In this document: one piece after another, positions 26,801-60,289 of the stretch
How positions within the stretch are numbered: position 1 is the stretch's first letter
Layout of the letters: each line of letters opens with the position of its first letter
NCBI RefSeq assembly: GCF_000002235.5
Contig: NW_022145611.1
Location: forward strand, 13,300,882 to 13,364,881
From: Strongylocentrotus purpuratus
Taxonomy: Eukaryota; Echinodermata; Echinoidea; Camarodonta; Strongylocentrotidae
Direction: 5' to 3'
Length of the DNA: 64,000 bases
Made by a program: the position numbers and the translations under genes
Notes under the pieces: model-generated
The model's input: only the letters and a program-made list of their open reading frames with translations
What the model was told of the DNA's origin: nothing
The model's database searches: none

Positions 26801-28966
26801 GGCCATTTTCGTAATGTAACCAAATTTAATACATTAGTCTTTGTGAAGTGCCTCAATACATATTATTTCATTCACCTGAAAAGAATAATAGTATTTCAAT
26901 AGGCAGAATCCGAACTGCATACATGTACATTAGTTGTTGTCAGGTTGGACAAGCATTATGGCTTGACCTACCTAGCAACACTTAATATATGCAGTTTGCA
27001 TTCTAACTATTGAAATACTGTACTATTATTCTTATCAGGTGAATGAAATAATTTGTATTGAGGCACTTCACAAAGACTTATGCATTAAATTTGGTTACAG
27101 TATTACGAAAATGGCCTATTACATAACTTTCATGAGCACATATATGCAGCATTTGTCTTAGTGGATTCTACAATTTTGTACAATGACCTTTATCTGCCCA
27201 TGCGCAGATTATACCTACTGTACATGTACAAACTTTGCAAATTTTACTTTACATCAATTTAATCTATTTTCAGACATGTACAAAAAAGTATTCATGACAA
27301 TCTTTCAAGCTACAACATGTACACACTTATAGTTATTCTGGTTAAAAGCATACATGTACATCCATTTCAATCATCAATGTAATGTTATTTAAAACTTAAA
27401 GGTAAAGACCAGTATTGGAAACGCCCCAATTTCAAAAAATGAAATGGAAGCTCTTATTACCAATCATGTGAAAGAATATGTTTTGAACTTTTGACTAATA
27501 CATGATGATAAAAAATTTGCAGGGAAACCGCCTACTACATGTAATTGATATATTTGGTAAATTAGTTTATCTATTGGACTGTGAGAGATAAACGCATGTG
27601 TCGCACACGTGTGCGTAGTCCCATATACATCTTTCTGTGTACAGAGCTTGTTACTTTACGAAGACTGGGCCAAATTTCTTATCATTTTGAGGATTCCAGA
27701 ACCTTGCCGTACACACCAATACTTATATGTTAGATGATCAACCTTTTATGATCGATTCCACAACGTTTCTTTCACAATGAAATCGCATGACCATAACTGG
27801 TCTTTATCACACGATCTGATATCCCTATTGAAAAAGAGAAAAAAAGACTTAAATTAGATCTACCCGTACAAACGTACAAAGGAGAGCCCCATGTCTGTGC
27901 ACTAACATTCCACTTGAAACTTTCAAGAATTTTCTAAATTTCTAAATATTCCCCTTTTGCTTGATGTCATCTTAATCTTATTCCTTATATTCTAGAGAGT
28001 ACATGTAAGTGTGCTGAAATATCGGTCAAATTCAAGCAAGGACAATGTCAATTTAACAAAAAAAGGTAGTGCTCAGTGTCATTTTGACATTGCAAAAACA
28101 AAGGTTGAAAAGGTTCCCATGTCTGCGCACTCATTCACACAGTTGAGGCATGTGGATAGATTGAAATAGTACTAAATTAGACATTTCTCATTATCTTCTT
28201 TTACTCATTTTTTAAAATGTGTAGGGGCCTATTATATTTTTATAGATCCTATGCTTGGAGACATATTTTTGTTTCTCTCAATGTTTTAGTCAAATCCATA
28301 CCATAGTCTAATTTGAGTATAAAATAATCTCATCATCAACTAATTTCTGAGAAGTCAGCTGTGACTCATCAGCAAAATTGGATGTTTTGTTGTTGACCAG
28401 TCGTTGTTTTCCCAACTTTATGCAGGTCCACGTACACATTTCACAAATTTAATTTTTATGCAGGTCCACACATTTCACATTAAACTTTTCCAATCTATTT
28501 TCACTTCAAACAGTAACTTAAACTTTATCCATCTTCCAATCCAACTGCCTATAGAAGGATAACATATTATAAACAAGGAGTTACAATGTTGAACTTGAGA
28601 TTAACTCTGGGGACCTTGCTTGAGGCTTGACTTGATCTGACCAACGACAATGTCCAGCTACAAAAAACAAAAATCCAGATCTGTCAAATCTCAGACAGGA
28701 TGGGATCATGTAGGCAAATATGCCATACTGAATGCCCATTCATTTGATGACATGGTTGCATGATTGTAAAATTAGTCATGTGTAATATGACATGATATGG
28801 ACTTGTTGCCTGGCCTGGCCTATGCAGTGCATTCAAATACACTTGAAGCGAATACACTCACTTTTTGCCCATCGTCGTTGTTGTGAAGATACAGAAGTAC
28901 GATAACAATCCACGCTACTGCGCCAATCAGCAACAGTCGAGATCTTCTCCTGATTAATGCCACCAT
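14825..28966 (-). CDS. GALNT2: Polypeptide N-acetylgalactosaminyltransferase 2-like, N-terminal exons
   Basis: This enzyme starts mucin-type O-glycosylation by moving GalNAc from UDP-GalNAc to Ser/Thr in the Golgi. Four coding exons join in phase: 28862-28966, 24088-24329, 15951-16049 and 14825-14892, giving 171 residues. All introns have GT..AG ends. Residues 1-35 are a type II anchor: a basic RRRSR start, then a hydrophobic segment. Next comes a stem with [14 protein letters not shown] and DREVPDTRN, then [18 protein letters not shown], where the GT-A catalytic domain begins. Then follow [18 protein letters not shown]. These blocks match vertebrate GALNT2 ([46 protein letters not shown]) better than other family members. 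Human GALNT2 has 571 residues, so about 70% of the protein, including the DxH motif, the rest of the catalytic domain and the ricin-type lectin domain, lies left of the window. Family assignment is firm; one-to-one orthology is inferred. Confidence 0.95.
14893..15950. other. GALNT2 intron 3, with a 291-bp tandem duplication
   Basis: Two adjacent GA-rich units start with TCCAAAACAA at 14940 and 15231. Both contain GGATGAGGGGAAAGAATGAAG, so the period is about 291 bp. The Ser/Leu-rich minus-strand frames across 14957-15602 come from this purine-rich repeat. The remainder, about 15600-15950, is AT-rich and shows nothing else. Confidence 0.7.
15951..16049 (-). CDS. GALNT2: GALNT2 coding exon 3
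   Basis: 99 bp. Acceptor ACATACAG and donor GTGAGC. It encodes CRKLSWDSI followed by [17 protein letters not shown] and LVRTVV. The conserved Cys matches the family position just before the catalytic domain, and the HNEARS block is a GALNT hallmark. Confidence 0.95.
16725..17330 (+). repeat. Diverged direct repeat pair
   Basis: Two blocks, about 16725-16975 and 17105-17330, share the same order of short matches: CTCAGGAATTGATTT, the GACATTTAAAG block, TTGTACA, CTTCTCACC and a GGGCTAC/GCAGACTT ending. They look like an old tandem duplication of about 375 bp period. Neither contains a convincing frame. Confidence 0.6.
18195..18670 (+). mobile_element. Decayed TIR element carrying a non-LTR RT fragment (copy 1)
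   Basis: The segment from about 18240 to 18530 matches, in opposite orientation, 57300-57660. It includes GCTATGCCTGGCAATGTCTC and encodes [13 protein letters not shown] at about 18440-18480. This is the catalytic-region motif of CR1/L2/Jockey-type LINE reverse transcriptases, and the expected YINDL that follows is disrupted. Both copies continue into the same TTAAATGAAAGGCCTTCC-like sequence and a poly-C/A stretch. The right end TTTATACACAGTTAAGTACGGTA resembles the better TIR of the other copy. Confidence 0.65.
22859..23230. mobile_element. PIF/Harbinger-like MITE, 372 bp
   Basis: The ends are GGGCGCGTTCATGCTTGATT and its inverted copy, with about 24 bp of matching TIR reaching the TTTTGA positions. 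It is flanked by the 3-bp direct repeat TAA (22856-22858 and 23231-23233). A TWA target duplication with a G-rich terminus fits PIF/Harbinger. There is no coding content. The interior repeats GATTACGATGAGCG-type words near the right end. Confidence 0.8.
24088..24329 (-). CDS. GALNT2: GALNT2 coding exon 2
   Basis: 242 bp. Acceptor TTTCAG and donor GTAAGT; phase 0 in, 2 out. It encodes the stem region ([20 protein letters not shown]) and the conserved [20 protein letters not shown] and DREVPDTRN blocks. Confidence 0.95.
25366..25676. mobile_element. Snap-back palindromic element, copy A
   Basis: The left arm, starting AATAGGCCATTTTCGTAATG, is repeated inverted at the right end (CATTACGAAAATGGCCTATT). 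The arms extend through TGTAACCAAATTTAATG and further inward matches (CACCTGAT, TCAATAG, GGTTGGAC-type words), so most of the 311 bp can fold on itself. It is a fold-back MITE of unassigned superfamily. Confidence 0.78.
25679..25995. mobile_element. Snap-back palindromic element, copy B
   Basis: This has the same structure as copy A and begins two bases after it in the same array. The left arm has a small change (AATAGGCCTTTTTCATAATG) while the right arm is unchanged. Confidence 0.78.
26797..27120. mobile_element. Snap-back palindromic element, copy C
   Basis: A third copy of the same family lies about 800 bp from copy B. The arms are AATAGGCCATTTTCGTAATG and its inverse; the right arm carries a small insertion (ACAGTATTACG). 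The flanking ACA on each side may be a short target duplication. Confidence 0.78.
27400..27810. mobile_element. Possible short TIR element
   Basis: AGGTAAAGACCAGTATTGG at the left and CCATAACTGGTCTTTATC at the right are imperfect inverted copies about 410 bp apart. The left end follows TTAA, but no matching TTAA is seen on the right, so the boundaries and family are uncertain. Confidence 0.45.
28862..28966 (-). CDS. GALNT2: GALNT2 coding exon 1 (start codon, Golgi anchor)
   Basis: ATG is at 28966-28964. It encodes [10 protein letters not shown] followed by a hydrophobic run, then [10 protein letters not shown], and ends at donor GTGAGT. The RRRSR-LLL-hydrophobic layout is that of a type II Golgi membrane anchor and matches the human GALNT2 start (MRRRSRMLL). 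An in-frame stop (TAA of AATATTTATTCAAG) lies just upstream of the ATG on the minus strand, which supports this start. Confidence 0.92.
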
Positions 28967-29240
28967 CTTGAATAAATATTAAAAGCAATACGGGAAATTG
29001 TATCACTGATTTTTCGACTTCCGTTCCTGTCTTCCGGAAAATGTTGGCCCTGGAAATCCTTGTGTCACCACCGCCTGACTGTCCGCTTGGCCACCGAGTG
29101 TAGCGGCGATAGCACGATCGAGCTAGCTGATCCGCTACAGTACTAATACGTTATACACGCGCGACGCGGCCGCTGCTGTGTGGACATGAAACTAATGCAG
29201 TATAGCATGGCGCGTTGAGGGGAGTTGCATTAAGTAGCTA
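28967..29240 (-). promoter_or_regulatory. CpG-richer upstream region of GALNT2
   Basis: The 250 bp upstream of the GALNT2 start are much richer in CpG than their surroundings (for example CACGCGCGACGCGGCCGC near 29155). This is the likely promoter and 5' UTR. No TATA box or defined start site could be fixed. Confidence 0.45.
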
Positions 29241-31383
<2,143 letters not shown>

Positions 31384-31871
31384 GTCAGACTTGATAATTT
31401 GGTCCAGCTCCCGAGAGCAAGAGAGAGGTTATCTTAGGAAAATGCAGGCACCAAACTGTTCCTGACCATCATTTGTAGTGTTCCTTTGACCTTTGACATC
31501 TCACAAGCTCAAATGCACTCAACAAAATGGTTGATCCCACATCAGACCTAAAGCACCATTTGGTCCATTTTCTTCTTCATATTGTCTGACTCTAGAAGCT
31601 CAAATGTTGGAGACATATGTCATGCTCATGCTGGTCCTAGTCTTTTCTATTCCATGTAAGGCTTGGTGAACTGTTTAATCCAGCCTCATCTTCATCTTCT
31701 CTGACTCTACTTACTCCAGTATGAGAAGAGACATGCCTCACTAGTCCCGGTCGTTTAATGTCACGTCAGACTTGGTGAATGTTTTGGTCTAGCTTTGTTT
31801 TCATCTCTTCAGATTCTTAACTGTTCAAGTGTGAGAAGAGACAAGCCTTGTGGGTCCTTGTCTTTTCAGTT
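31384..31871 (-). repeat. Decayed tandem copies of XPD exon 22 region
   Basis: Blocks resembling the last XPD exon and its flanks recur just downstream of it. The word GTCAGACTT (end of the coding region, inverted) sits at 31876 in the real exon. Recognisable versions lie near 31765, 31656, 31541 and 31384, spaced 111, 109, 115 and 157 bp. The copies also keep GTTCAAGTGTGAG-like and AAGAGACA-like words. They are much diverged and carry frame breaks, so they are not functional exons. They may form part of the 3' UTR. Confidence 0.75.
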
Positions 31872-31876
31872 CCATG

Positions 31877-53255
<21,379 letters not shown>

Positions 53256-53865
53256 TGTTATTTGTTGCTCCTTTTTATCAGATTCAAGTTGAAAATTTGA
53301 TAATTCGAGACAAGATCCGTGGCCCTACTTCTGAAACTTCGAGGAGAAATCATGCGAAAGTGATTATGAGAAGCCGCTGAAGAAATGTTCCAAAGTGCAA
53401 GAAAATAATCCAATGTTTAATTCCCATTTAAAAAATGTCAATATGTATAACATTTACTTTAATATTTAGATTATATCTCTTGTTTTAAGTATTAAAATGA
53501 TATATATTAAACATCATGTACAATTTCTTATCTTCTTTCTTCTTCTTCTTCTTCTTCCTCCGTTGTTCTCGGAGATCTGCAGTTGTAATGATGTAATGAA
53601 AACAGAGGAAAACTTATTGTACTCGAAGCATTCCATAGAAATGCAATTATCATGTGGATTGCGACAGAAATGTGATGTGAGATCCTTACAATATTTCAGT
53701 GAATTTTTTGGTATATAATTATCGTTGTCTTATATTTCGTCACAGATCATTTGGATGTTGCCAAGAAGAAGAATAAGCCCTCCTTTTGCTGTATAGACCA
53801 GAACGTAAATCACACCGAGGTAAATATATTGAATTTAGGCTTCACAATTATTTTTAGTCATCATA
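53256..53865. other. Upstream region of XPD, divergent spacer
   Basis: This holds the XPD promoter and possibly the first non-coding exon of the CEBPZOS-like gene. A short block ending in a donor-like GAG|GTAAAT (about 53755-53818), preceded by TTCGTCACAG, could be such an exon, but I cannot confirm it. There is no strong CpG island. Confidence 0.35.
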
Positions 53866-54599
53866 TACCCCATTCACAGTGGCCTCAAACACCGCGACAG
53901 CAGCGGGACTGTCCCGCTGCTGTCGCGGTGTTGTCTTCAGTGTGAAGGCTCGGACCCGTTATAAACTATCGCGGGATAACACCGCCTAGCGATAACGCCG
54001 ACACAAACTATCGCTAGGGACGCCTAGCTACAGCAGCGGGACAGTCCCGCTGCTGTCGCGGTGTTTACTCAGTGTGAAGGCTCTCCGCTATAACACCGCG
54101 ACAAACACGTGTGATTTGTTTACTTACCTATCACTGACCTCTTTTCTACAGCAATGGGGAACATAAAGTGAAATAGAAATAAAGTAACCAGTGGATTCAA
54201 ATTGATTTTATTATTATGTAGGTATTATAATTATCCATATAAAAATATTTCACACTTCAAAAAATTAAAATATTCTGACTGGAAGCAATAAAAATGCTAG
54301 TTTTTTAAAAAGTAATATGATCGAGGATACAAAAAGCAACTTGACATGTTTACCGCGCAATTTCAAGCAAGTATTTCCGGTCATATCGGGGTCACTCGCG
54401 GGTCATGAGCCATGCATACACGTGTTTGTTACGGAGGTAATAAAAATCACCCGCTGCAGCGTGAATGGTACATGATATTTATCACGCTGCTGCAGCGGGA
54501 TAACTTTTCTACTGTGAATGCATTTGTAGCGGTGTTATGGCGGTGTCGCCGCTCCGCTACAACGCCGCTACAAATTTCAAAACCACTGTGAATGGGGTA
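53866..54599. mobile_element. TIR element with two perfect palindromes (MITE)
   Basis: It begins TACCCCATTCACAGTGG and ends with the exact inverse, CCACTGTGAATGGGGTA. It is flanked by ATA on both sides; alternatively the element is two bases shorter at each end with a TA duplication. A 43-bp palindrome (53889-53931; arm ACACCGCGACAGCAGCGGGA) is perfect except for its central base. A second, partial copy (54030-54056) has the opposite central base. More CGCTGCTGCAGCGG-type inverted words lie near 54440-54500. There is no coding capacity. Superfamily is uncertain (Tc1/mariner-like if TA, PIF/Harbinger-like if 3 bp). Confidence 0.8.
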
Positions 54600-55036
54600 A
54601 TACTCGGATAGATACTGACATCAAATGTCATTGCCTGGATTAAGGCTTGGGCTCCATTAAGCCTCTGCAATTTATACACGCATCTAGCTGCTTGTTATGG
54701 CCTGCACGATGATGATGATGAAATCACTGAACATGAGATGTAACTTTTCTTGTTAAGCGTATCAACATTTCTACTCTATAATCAACAACAAACATGATAT
54801 AGATCTAGTTGTCATTCAGATGATGCAGTCTTTTGCTACATATTTGTAGATTTGCTTTGATCTAGACTAGCTAGACCTGGTTACGATACAAATGGCCTTT
54901 GTATAAATGTAATTTAGTGAAGCCTTTTAATTTCATTGGAAGGCTATTTTTAATAAGAGAGAGTTAATGCTTGCTCAAAATTATATAATATAACTTCTAT
55001 TTATTTCTATTGTTGCTGTTTCTATTTCAGACAGTC

Positions 55037-56546
55037 ATGTTTAACTTCAGCAGTTCTGGTGGTCGCCGCCTGTGGACGGGAATGAAATGGGTCATCTACG
55101 CTGAGATTGGGTTCTTTGGAGCTGCTTACTACGTATGGCACAGGATGAATACGCAGCAAGGTGAGTGTAAATTATTAACAGGCCTCATCTGCATTGATTG
55201 CCTCACGTTTAAAAGAAGTTTAGATTTTTTTGAGGAAGGGGGGGGGGGGTATCTGTGAGGAATCAAGGGTTATAACAATTTAAGACTTAATCAGAAAGTG
55301 TATTAAGCATCATTTATAAAGTGATTGATTTCTCAACCTTCATTGATATTTTGAATCAAACTGAATTATATATTTGTTATGTCAAAACTCAAAACAGAAA
55401 GGACAGTCATGTTTTCCTCCTCTCACTCATTCACCAATACTCCATACATAGAGCCATAGTATATGGCTACACTGTTTGATCGAGATGAACTATTATCACT
55501 GAGATCGAATTAGACAATCCCTTTTTTTTATAATACCACATAGTCTATGTTTTATTATTATATAATTTGTCTGAAATGGGTGCCATATGCTTATGGGAAA
55601 TACCAATAATATCTTATATCCATTTTGCTTGGCATGTCAAATTTGTATAACCTTTACAACACTTTGGAAATATGCCAATGATTAAAAAATCAATCCATGC
55701 AAGCCTAATTTCATGTAGGATATAAAATTTGCTTCCCAATATTACCCACAACTATTGTCTACTGAATATGTATTGTCTAGATACTTGTTGTATGCCAATT
55801 TTTGAATGATTTCTTGTCTAATTTTACAGATTTCAGGAAGTACATGCACGAGAGTCATCCTAAGATTCTAGATTGTAAGTAAAGGAAACAAATCAAGTTA
55901 CTACCTTTTAAAGATAAGATTGCATTGACAGTGTTTATAAATCACAGTTAATTTTTATTTAAAATTAAAGGAAACAAATAGATTGATTTACTACCATATT
56001 CACATTGTTTGCATACTTTTAAACAGAGGTTGTATTAATTGACAAACTGAAAGCTTGCCCAAGTATTTTAGTTCATTCATTAATGACAGGTTAATGGCAA
56101 AAGTTCTCCTGACTAGGTCCCCAGGAAAAAAACATCCATAAATTTGAATATGATAGTCAACCGGTCTAATGTCTTGAGAAAATGAGATGTAGGTCCTTAC
56201 TTTCATAGATTCAAAATGACAGCATTATATGTCACATTCAATCCTTTTAATTCTTAGAAATAAAATTAAAGGGACAAATAACAATGCCCCCTGTATGTAG
56301 CCTCTTCATAATTAGAGGCCTCCGAAAAAAACTTCACTGGCCTGTAAAGGTTAAATGTTTTTATGAAGGAAATATTTAATATAGTTGATAGGAAAAAGTT
56401 AAATCTCATCTTTATCATTGCTTTTTTTGTAATGATTGTTTACAGTATTCTACAAAGGGGCCGAATTTGGAGGATTTAAGGATGCAAGACTGCAGGACTA
56501 TGCCACGTGGGAAATCAGTCAACCAACCACAGGGGAGGATTTATGA
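55037..56546 (+). CDS. CEBPZOS: CEBPZOS-like small single-pass protein, 89 aa
   Basis: Three coding exons join in phase: 55037-55160, 55830-55874 and 56446-56546. The start ATG lies six bases after an acceptor (TTTCTATTTCAG), so an upstream non-coding exon is expected. Residues about 15-35 form one membrane helix (MKWVIYAEIGFFGAAYYVWH). Then come RMNTQQDFRKYMHESHPKIL and DLFYKGAEFGGFKD, and a C-terminal LQDYATWEIS. The order AE..G.FGA / M.T.QDFR..M...P.IL..(Y/F)YK / L...TW matches human CEBPZOS (80 residues, located to mitochondria). A function is not established. It is divergent from XPD, with start codons 1.8 kb apart and a MITE between. The match is from memory of the human sequence, so the symbol is probable rather than certain. 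Confidence 0.8.
55161..55829 (+). other. Intron 1 (coding) of the CEBPZOS-like gene
   Basis: A GT..AG intron of 669 bp. It shows a short G run near 55241 and otherwise AT-rich DNA with no feature recognised. Confidence 0.7.
55875..56445 (+). other. Intron 2 (coding) of the CEBPZOS-like gene
   Basis: A GT..AG intron of 571 bp (GTAAGT at 55875, TTTACAG before 56446). Nothing else was recognised in it. Confidence 0.7.
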
Positions 56547-57179
56547 GAGCAGCCTATAAAGCTGATTATTACATGATGAATTATTATATTTATTATATCG
56601 GAATTGAACGTATCATCTGCTGAGGTCCGTTTAAAACATGAAGGATCTCTATGAGTCACTGAACTGCCCTTCAAAAGCTTGTGAAATTAGTGTATTGTTG
56701 AGAGCTCAGTCAGTAGCTCCAATTCATCACTACCAAGTCGGCATTAAAGAGACTCGGCCCTGAATTTTTTGCACTTAAAGAATTTCACCTTTCTTTTGCT
56801 ACACCCTGTTACGATTTGTTATCATCTAAATGGTAAACAATGATGGGGCATTAGGTATCTATTCATTCTGTATCTGTGTTTGCACCCTTTTTCCTAGCAT
56901 GGGCGATTGTTACAATTGTTTGTATCCAGTAAGTTTAAGGTAAAGGATAATAGGATACATGTTTGCTATATTAGGATATGCCACAATCAATGAACACTAT
57001 CAAGGAATTGGACTTTCAGACCCTGAAAGGGTAAATAATTATGAATAGTACGATAAAGAAGATAGTAAATAGCGTGTCTTAACAACATTGGACAACTTGT
57101 AGCCTTTATACAAATGACAGCTATAGGCTTACTACTGTAAAATAATACATGTATAGTGAGAAAAAGAGAAATGTGATCT

Positions 57180-57242
57180 ACCGTAATTCTCCGTGTATAA
57201 GGCGCACCTGTGTATAAGGCGCACCCCTATTTTGGGGAGAAG

Positions 57243-57291
<49 letters not shown>

Positions 57292-57787
57292 GTTTTTTGT
57301 TGTTGTTGTTTTGTTGCCGAAAACCCACACGGGGAAGGACCTTCATTTAACATCGAGGGGCAGTTAAAGGAGCTGATTTGTGCTTGTAAACTTGTCACAA
57401 ACAATGTCCTTTTTAGAAGACTGTAAGATCATTAATGTAAATTAAAAACAATAGAGTACCTAGGTCCTAGGATAGAACCTTGTGGTACACCATTTGTTAT
57501 AAAAAAAAATTGAGGAATTATTATTATAAACTACATATTGAGATCTATTAGAAAGTTTACTTTCAAACCAAGATGACAGACAAATGTTAGTGTTGTTGTA
57601 GTTTCCGAGTGGTGAGTCAACACACTGATTACTGAGCTGGGAGACATTGCCAGGCATAGCGCCATAAATAATTTAAAAAAAAAAAAAAAACTTTTTTTTT
57701 TTCTGTACCCATGTATAAGGCGCACCCCCGACTTTCAATTTTTTTCGGCGGCAAAAAGTGCGCGTTATACACGGAGATTTACGGTAT
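57180..57787. mobile_element. TA-flanked TIR element carrying a non-LTR RT fragment (copy 2)
   Basis: The ends are CCGTAATTCTCCGTGTATAA and, inverted, CCGTAAATCTCCGTGTATAA, giving TIRs of about 27 bp with few mismatches. Each is bordered by TA, as in Tc1/mariner-type elements. GTGTATAAGGCGCACC repeats occur inside both ends. The interior, 57440-57665 on the minus strand, holds the same LINE reverse-transcriptase fragment as 18240-18530 ([10 protein letters not shown]-like). There is a 47-base A run (57243-57289) and an A/T run near 57675-57700. The RT piece has no intact frame. Confidence 0.72.
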
Positions 57788-59184
57788 TGTTTATTTCAAT
57801 GCAATATATTGTCTGTAGCACGTGTTTATCAGTATTGAGAATTTGAGATAAAGAAGATTGAATTGATATCAAAGTACTCAATACACTAAAGAGTGAGGGA
57901 AAGCATGTAACCAACATAACATTGTGTCTGGAGACACAGTAAGAAACTTTTGTGAATTACGAGCATAAAGTGTTGTGTCGGTTATAATTCAATTATTTTG
58001 CGGCCTGAACCATTTGCAAATCCGAACCACTCTCAAAATTCATGCTCATTTCATGCTTTCAAAGGTTTATATTGGAAATAGTATATCAATCCTCTTTTCT
58101 TTATTATGCATATTGATATTACATTTGTCTTTTGTTTTTATTGTGAAGAATATTAAATTAATATTAAATTTGAATGAAATTGCAGTATCCTCTATATGAT
58201 AATAATGCTCTTGATCAGCAAAGGAGACATGGCAATCTAATATGTGTTTGTGTATGTTCATTAATCCGATGGCAAGGGTAATAGTAGCTATAGAGAGCTC
58301 ATAATAAGTTTGCCTATGACTTACCGGTATTGGAAAACAGCTAAATATCAGCTGATCGCATGGTATGTATTTATCCATAACATGCTGTGAATGTGTGTAC
58401 TATATCAAATCAAGCTGTTTATGATAAGCAAAATATAGATTCAAATTCAAATCCAAATTATCATTATCTATGCTTCTTATGTTTATAGCGAGCTTAAAAT
58501 TTCATTTCATAATATTTAAACTACCAGTCATGAATCTGTGATAACAGAACCAACGTATATCACTGAAAAGCAGTGACATATAAAAAAATATAAATCCAAG
58601 TTCTGCCGGATCACTTTTTTTAATGAAGTAGACATTTGTGAATTTAATCTTATAAGATGTGCCTCTTGACTGGAGTCGGTATACTCATTAATGAGGAGAT
58701 TGTTACAATGATATATTTCCCATTGAAAGCCACAAGGGAATTGACACTATGCAAAATGATTATGGTTAAAATGATTCTCAAAATGTTATGTTTGTTTTAT
58801 GCATTGTGACATTATATTTCCTAAGAGCATTTTAAATAAAGGAATACAGAAAGTATATCATTTTATGAAGAACTTCTGATGTGCATTAGTTTCTTGTTTT
58901 TTGTGATTAAAGGCATACTAATCTAGAAGAAAAAAAAATCAGACTTTTCTTCAAGGACAAGTTCTTAATGATATTTTTGAAGTCAATTTGAAAATACACA
59001 TACCAAAAATGGCATGGTTTTTTTGTAAAAGAATTTTTTTGTGCAACATTAACAAAATAAGAAGTATGCACAAAATTCGTGTTTTGAATTTCAATTACAT
59101 TGAATTGGATTTATTACCTCCTTTCATAGAAAAGCGTGCAAACTAAAAGAAATCGATAGAACAGTTCTTACGGGTATGGTTGAG

Positions 59185-59291
59185 CAGTGGCGGATCCAGG
59201 GGGGCCGGGGGCCTTGAGAAAAAAATCATGTAAAATCACGTGATTTTTACCTTTTTGGGGGGTTGGGCCCCCCCCCCCCCCTGGCGCTCAA

Positions 59292-59326
<35 letters not shown>

Positions 59327-59500
59327 GCAAATTGAAATTTTTTTTGAGGATCAAAAAAAAAAATGTGCTCACTACCCCCCCCCCCCCCCCCCCCCCCCCC
59401 CCACTGAGCGAATTTTTGGCCGGCGCGTTTTTCAAATTTTCGGGAGCAAAAAAAAAAAAAGTTGGGCCCCCTCCCCTAAGAAATCCTGGATCCGCGCCTG
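59185..59500. mobile_element. hAT-type MITE with exact 8-bp duplication
   Basis: The left end is CAGTGGCGGATCCAGG; the right end is CCTGGATCCGCGCCTG. The flanking 8-bp direct repeats TGGTTGAG (59177-59184 and 59501-59508) are identical, indicating a fairly recent insertion. The interior is a 34-base G run, a long C run and A runs; it is non-coding. It belongs to the same family as the elements at 37491 and 32971. Confidence 0.88.
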
Positions 59501-59861
59501 TGGTTGAGACAATAACATGGAATACTAACACACACAATGAAATCAAGAAGCGGTTGAATCGTCAATCATTTATAGATAATTCTAGACAAAGTACAAATTG
59601 ATACAAAAAGACGGGGAAAAGTAGTCATGTCGCAAGCTGTGAAATGATGTAAGAAAATCAATATTTGTGGGCGTTTGCAAGTCAATAAAATAAATTTCTT
59701 TTTTTATTATTATTGTCCAATAATATGTTGCATGTCGGGGCATGATCTTTTATTTTAGTAGCTAATTAAGCTATTAAGATAACAATGGGTTGCTGAATCA
59801 ATTTTATAATTAGATTTTAAAGTAATTCAGCAAAAAGGAACTAATACAGAGACAAATTCCG

Positions 59862-59897
<36 letters not shown>

Positions 59898-60289
59898 CCT
59901 CTTCCTGTCTTCTCTTATCTTCTCTTAGTTATTTCTCCTTTTTCGTTCATTATCTTTCTTTGTTCCTAATTACTTTGTATTTCTTTCTTCGTTTCTCCAT
60001 CCCTGTTCCTGTTTCCCTCTTTATTTCAAATCTCTCTTTCTCTACATCTCCTGCTCTTATTGCGGAACTATTAGATATTAAAGAGGCATGTTCCCCGTAT
60101 TCCAGAGGGCGTTCAAAATACGTACCCGCTGGCGGACGGTGCTAGCTGCCTATTGACACCAACAGAATACGGCTCTTACGCAGATGGCATGTTCCGAATG
60201 CCCGGACAATACCGATTATCGCATACAATGTGCCGAAGTAATGCCAATCGCAGTTCGGCTCTAAGATTCGGCTGCTGTTTCCGCCCACT

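Larger units (their letters stand above)
24330..28861. other. GALNT2 intron 1 (4.5 kb)
   Basis: No exon was recognised. It carries three palindromic snap-back elements (25366-25676, 25679-25995 and 26797-27120) and a possible TIR element at about 27400-27810. The rest is AT-rich with several TACATGTACATGTA words. Confidence 0.6.
56547..60289. other. 3' region of the CEBPZOS-like gene and spacer
   Basis: No further gene was recognised. It contains a composite TIR/RT element (57180-57787), a hAT-type MITE (59185-59500), a CT microsatellite (about 59862-59900), and AATAAA words such as the one near 58837. The polyadenylation site of the upstream gene could not be chosen among them. Confidence 0.55.

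Noticed and set aside
53751-53945. 64-codon frame upstream of the CEBPZOS-like gene
   Set aside because: It runs into the MITE; at most its first part could be a non-coding exon.
59247-59601. Gly/Pro-rich frames
   Set aside because: They are translations of the G and C runs of a hAT MITE.
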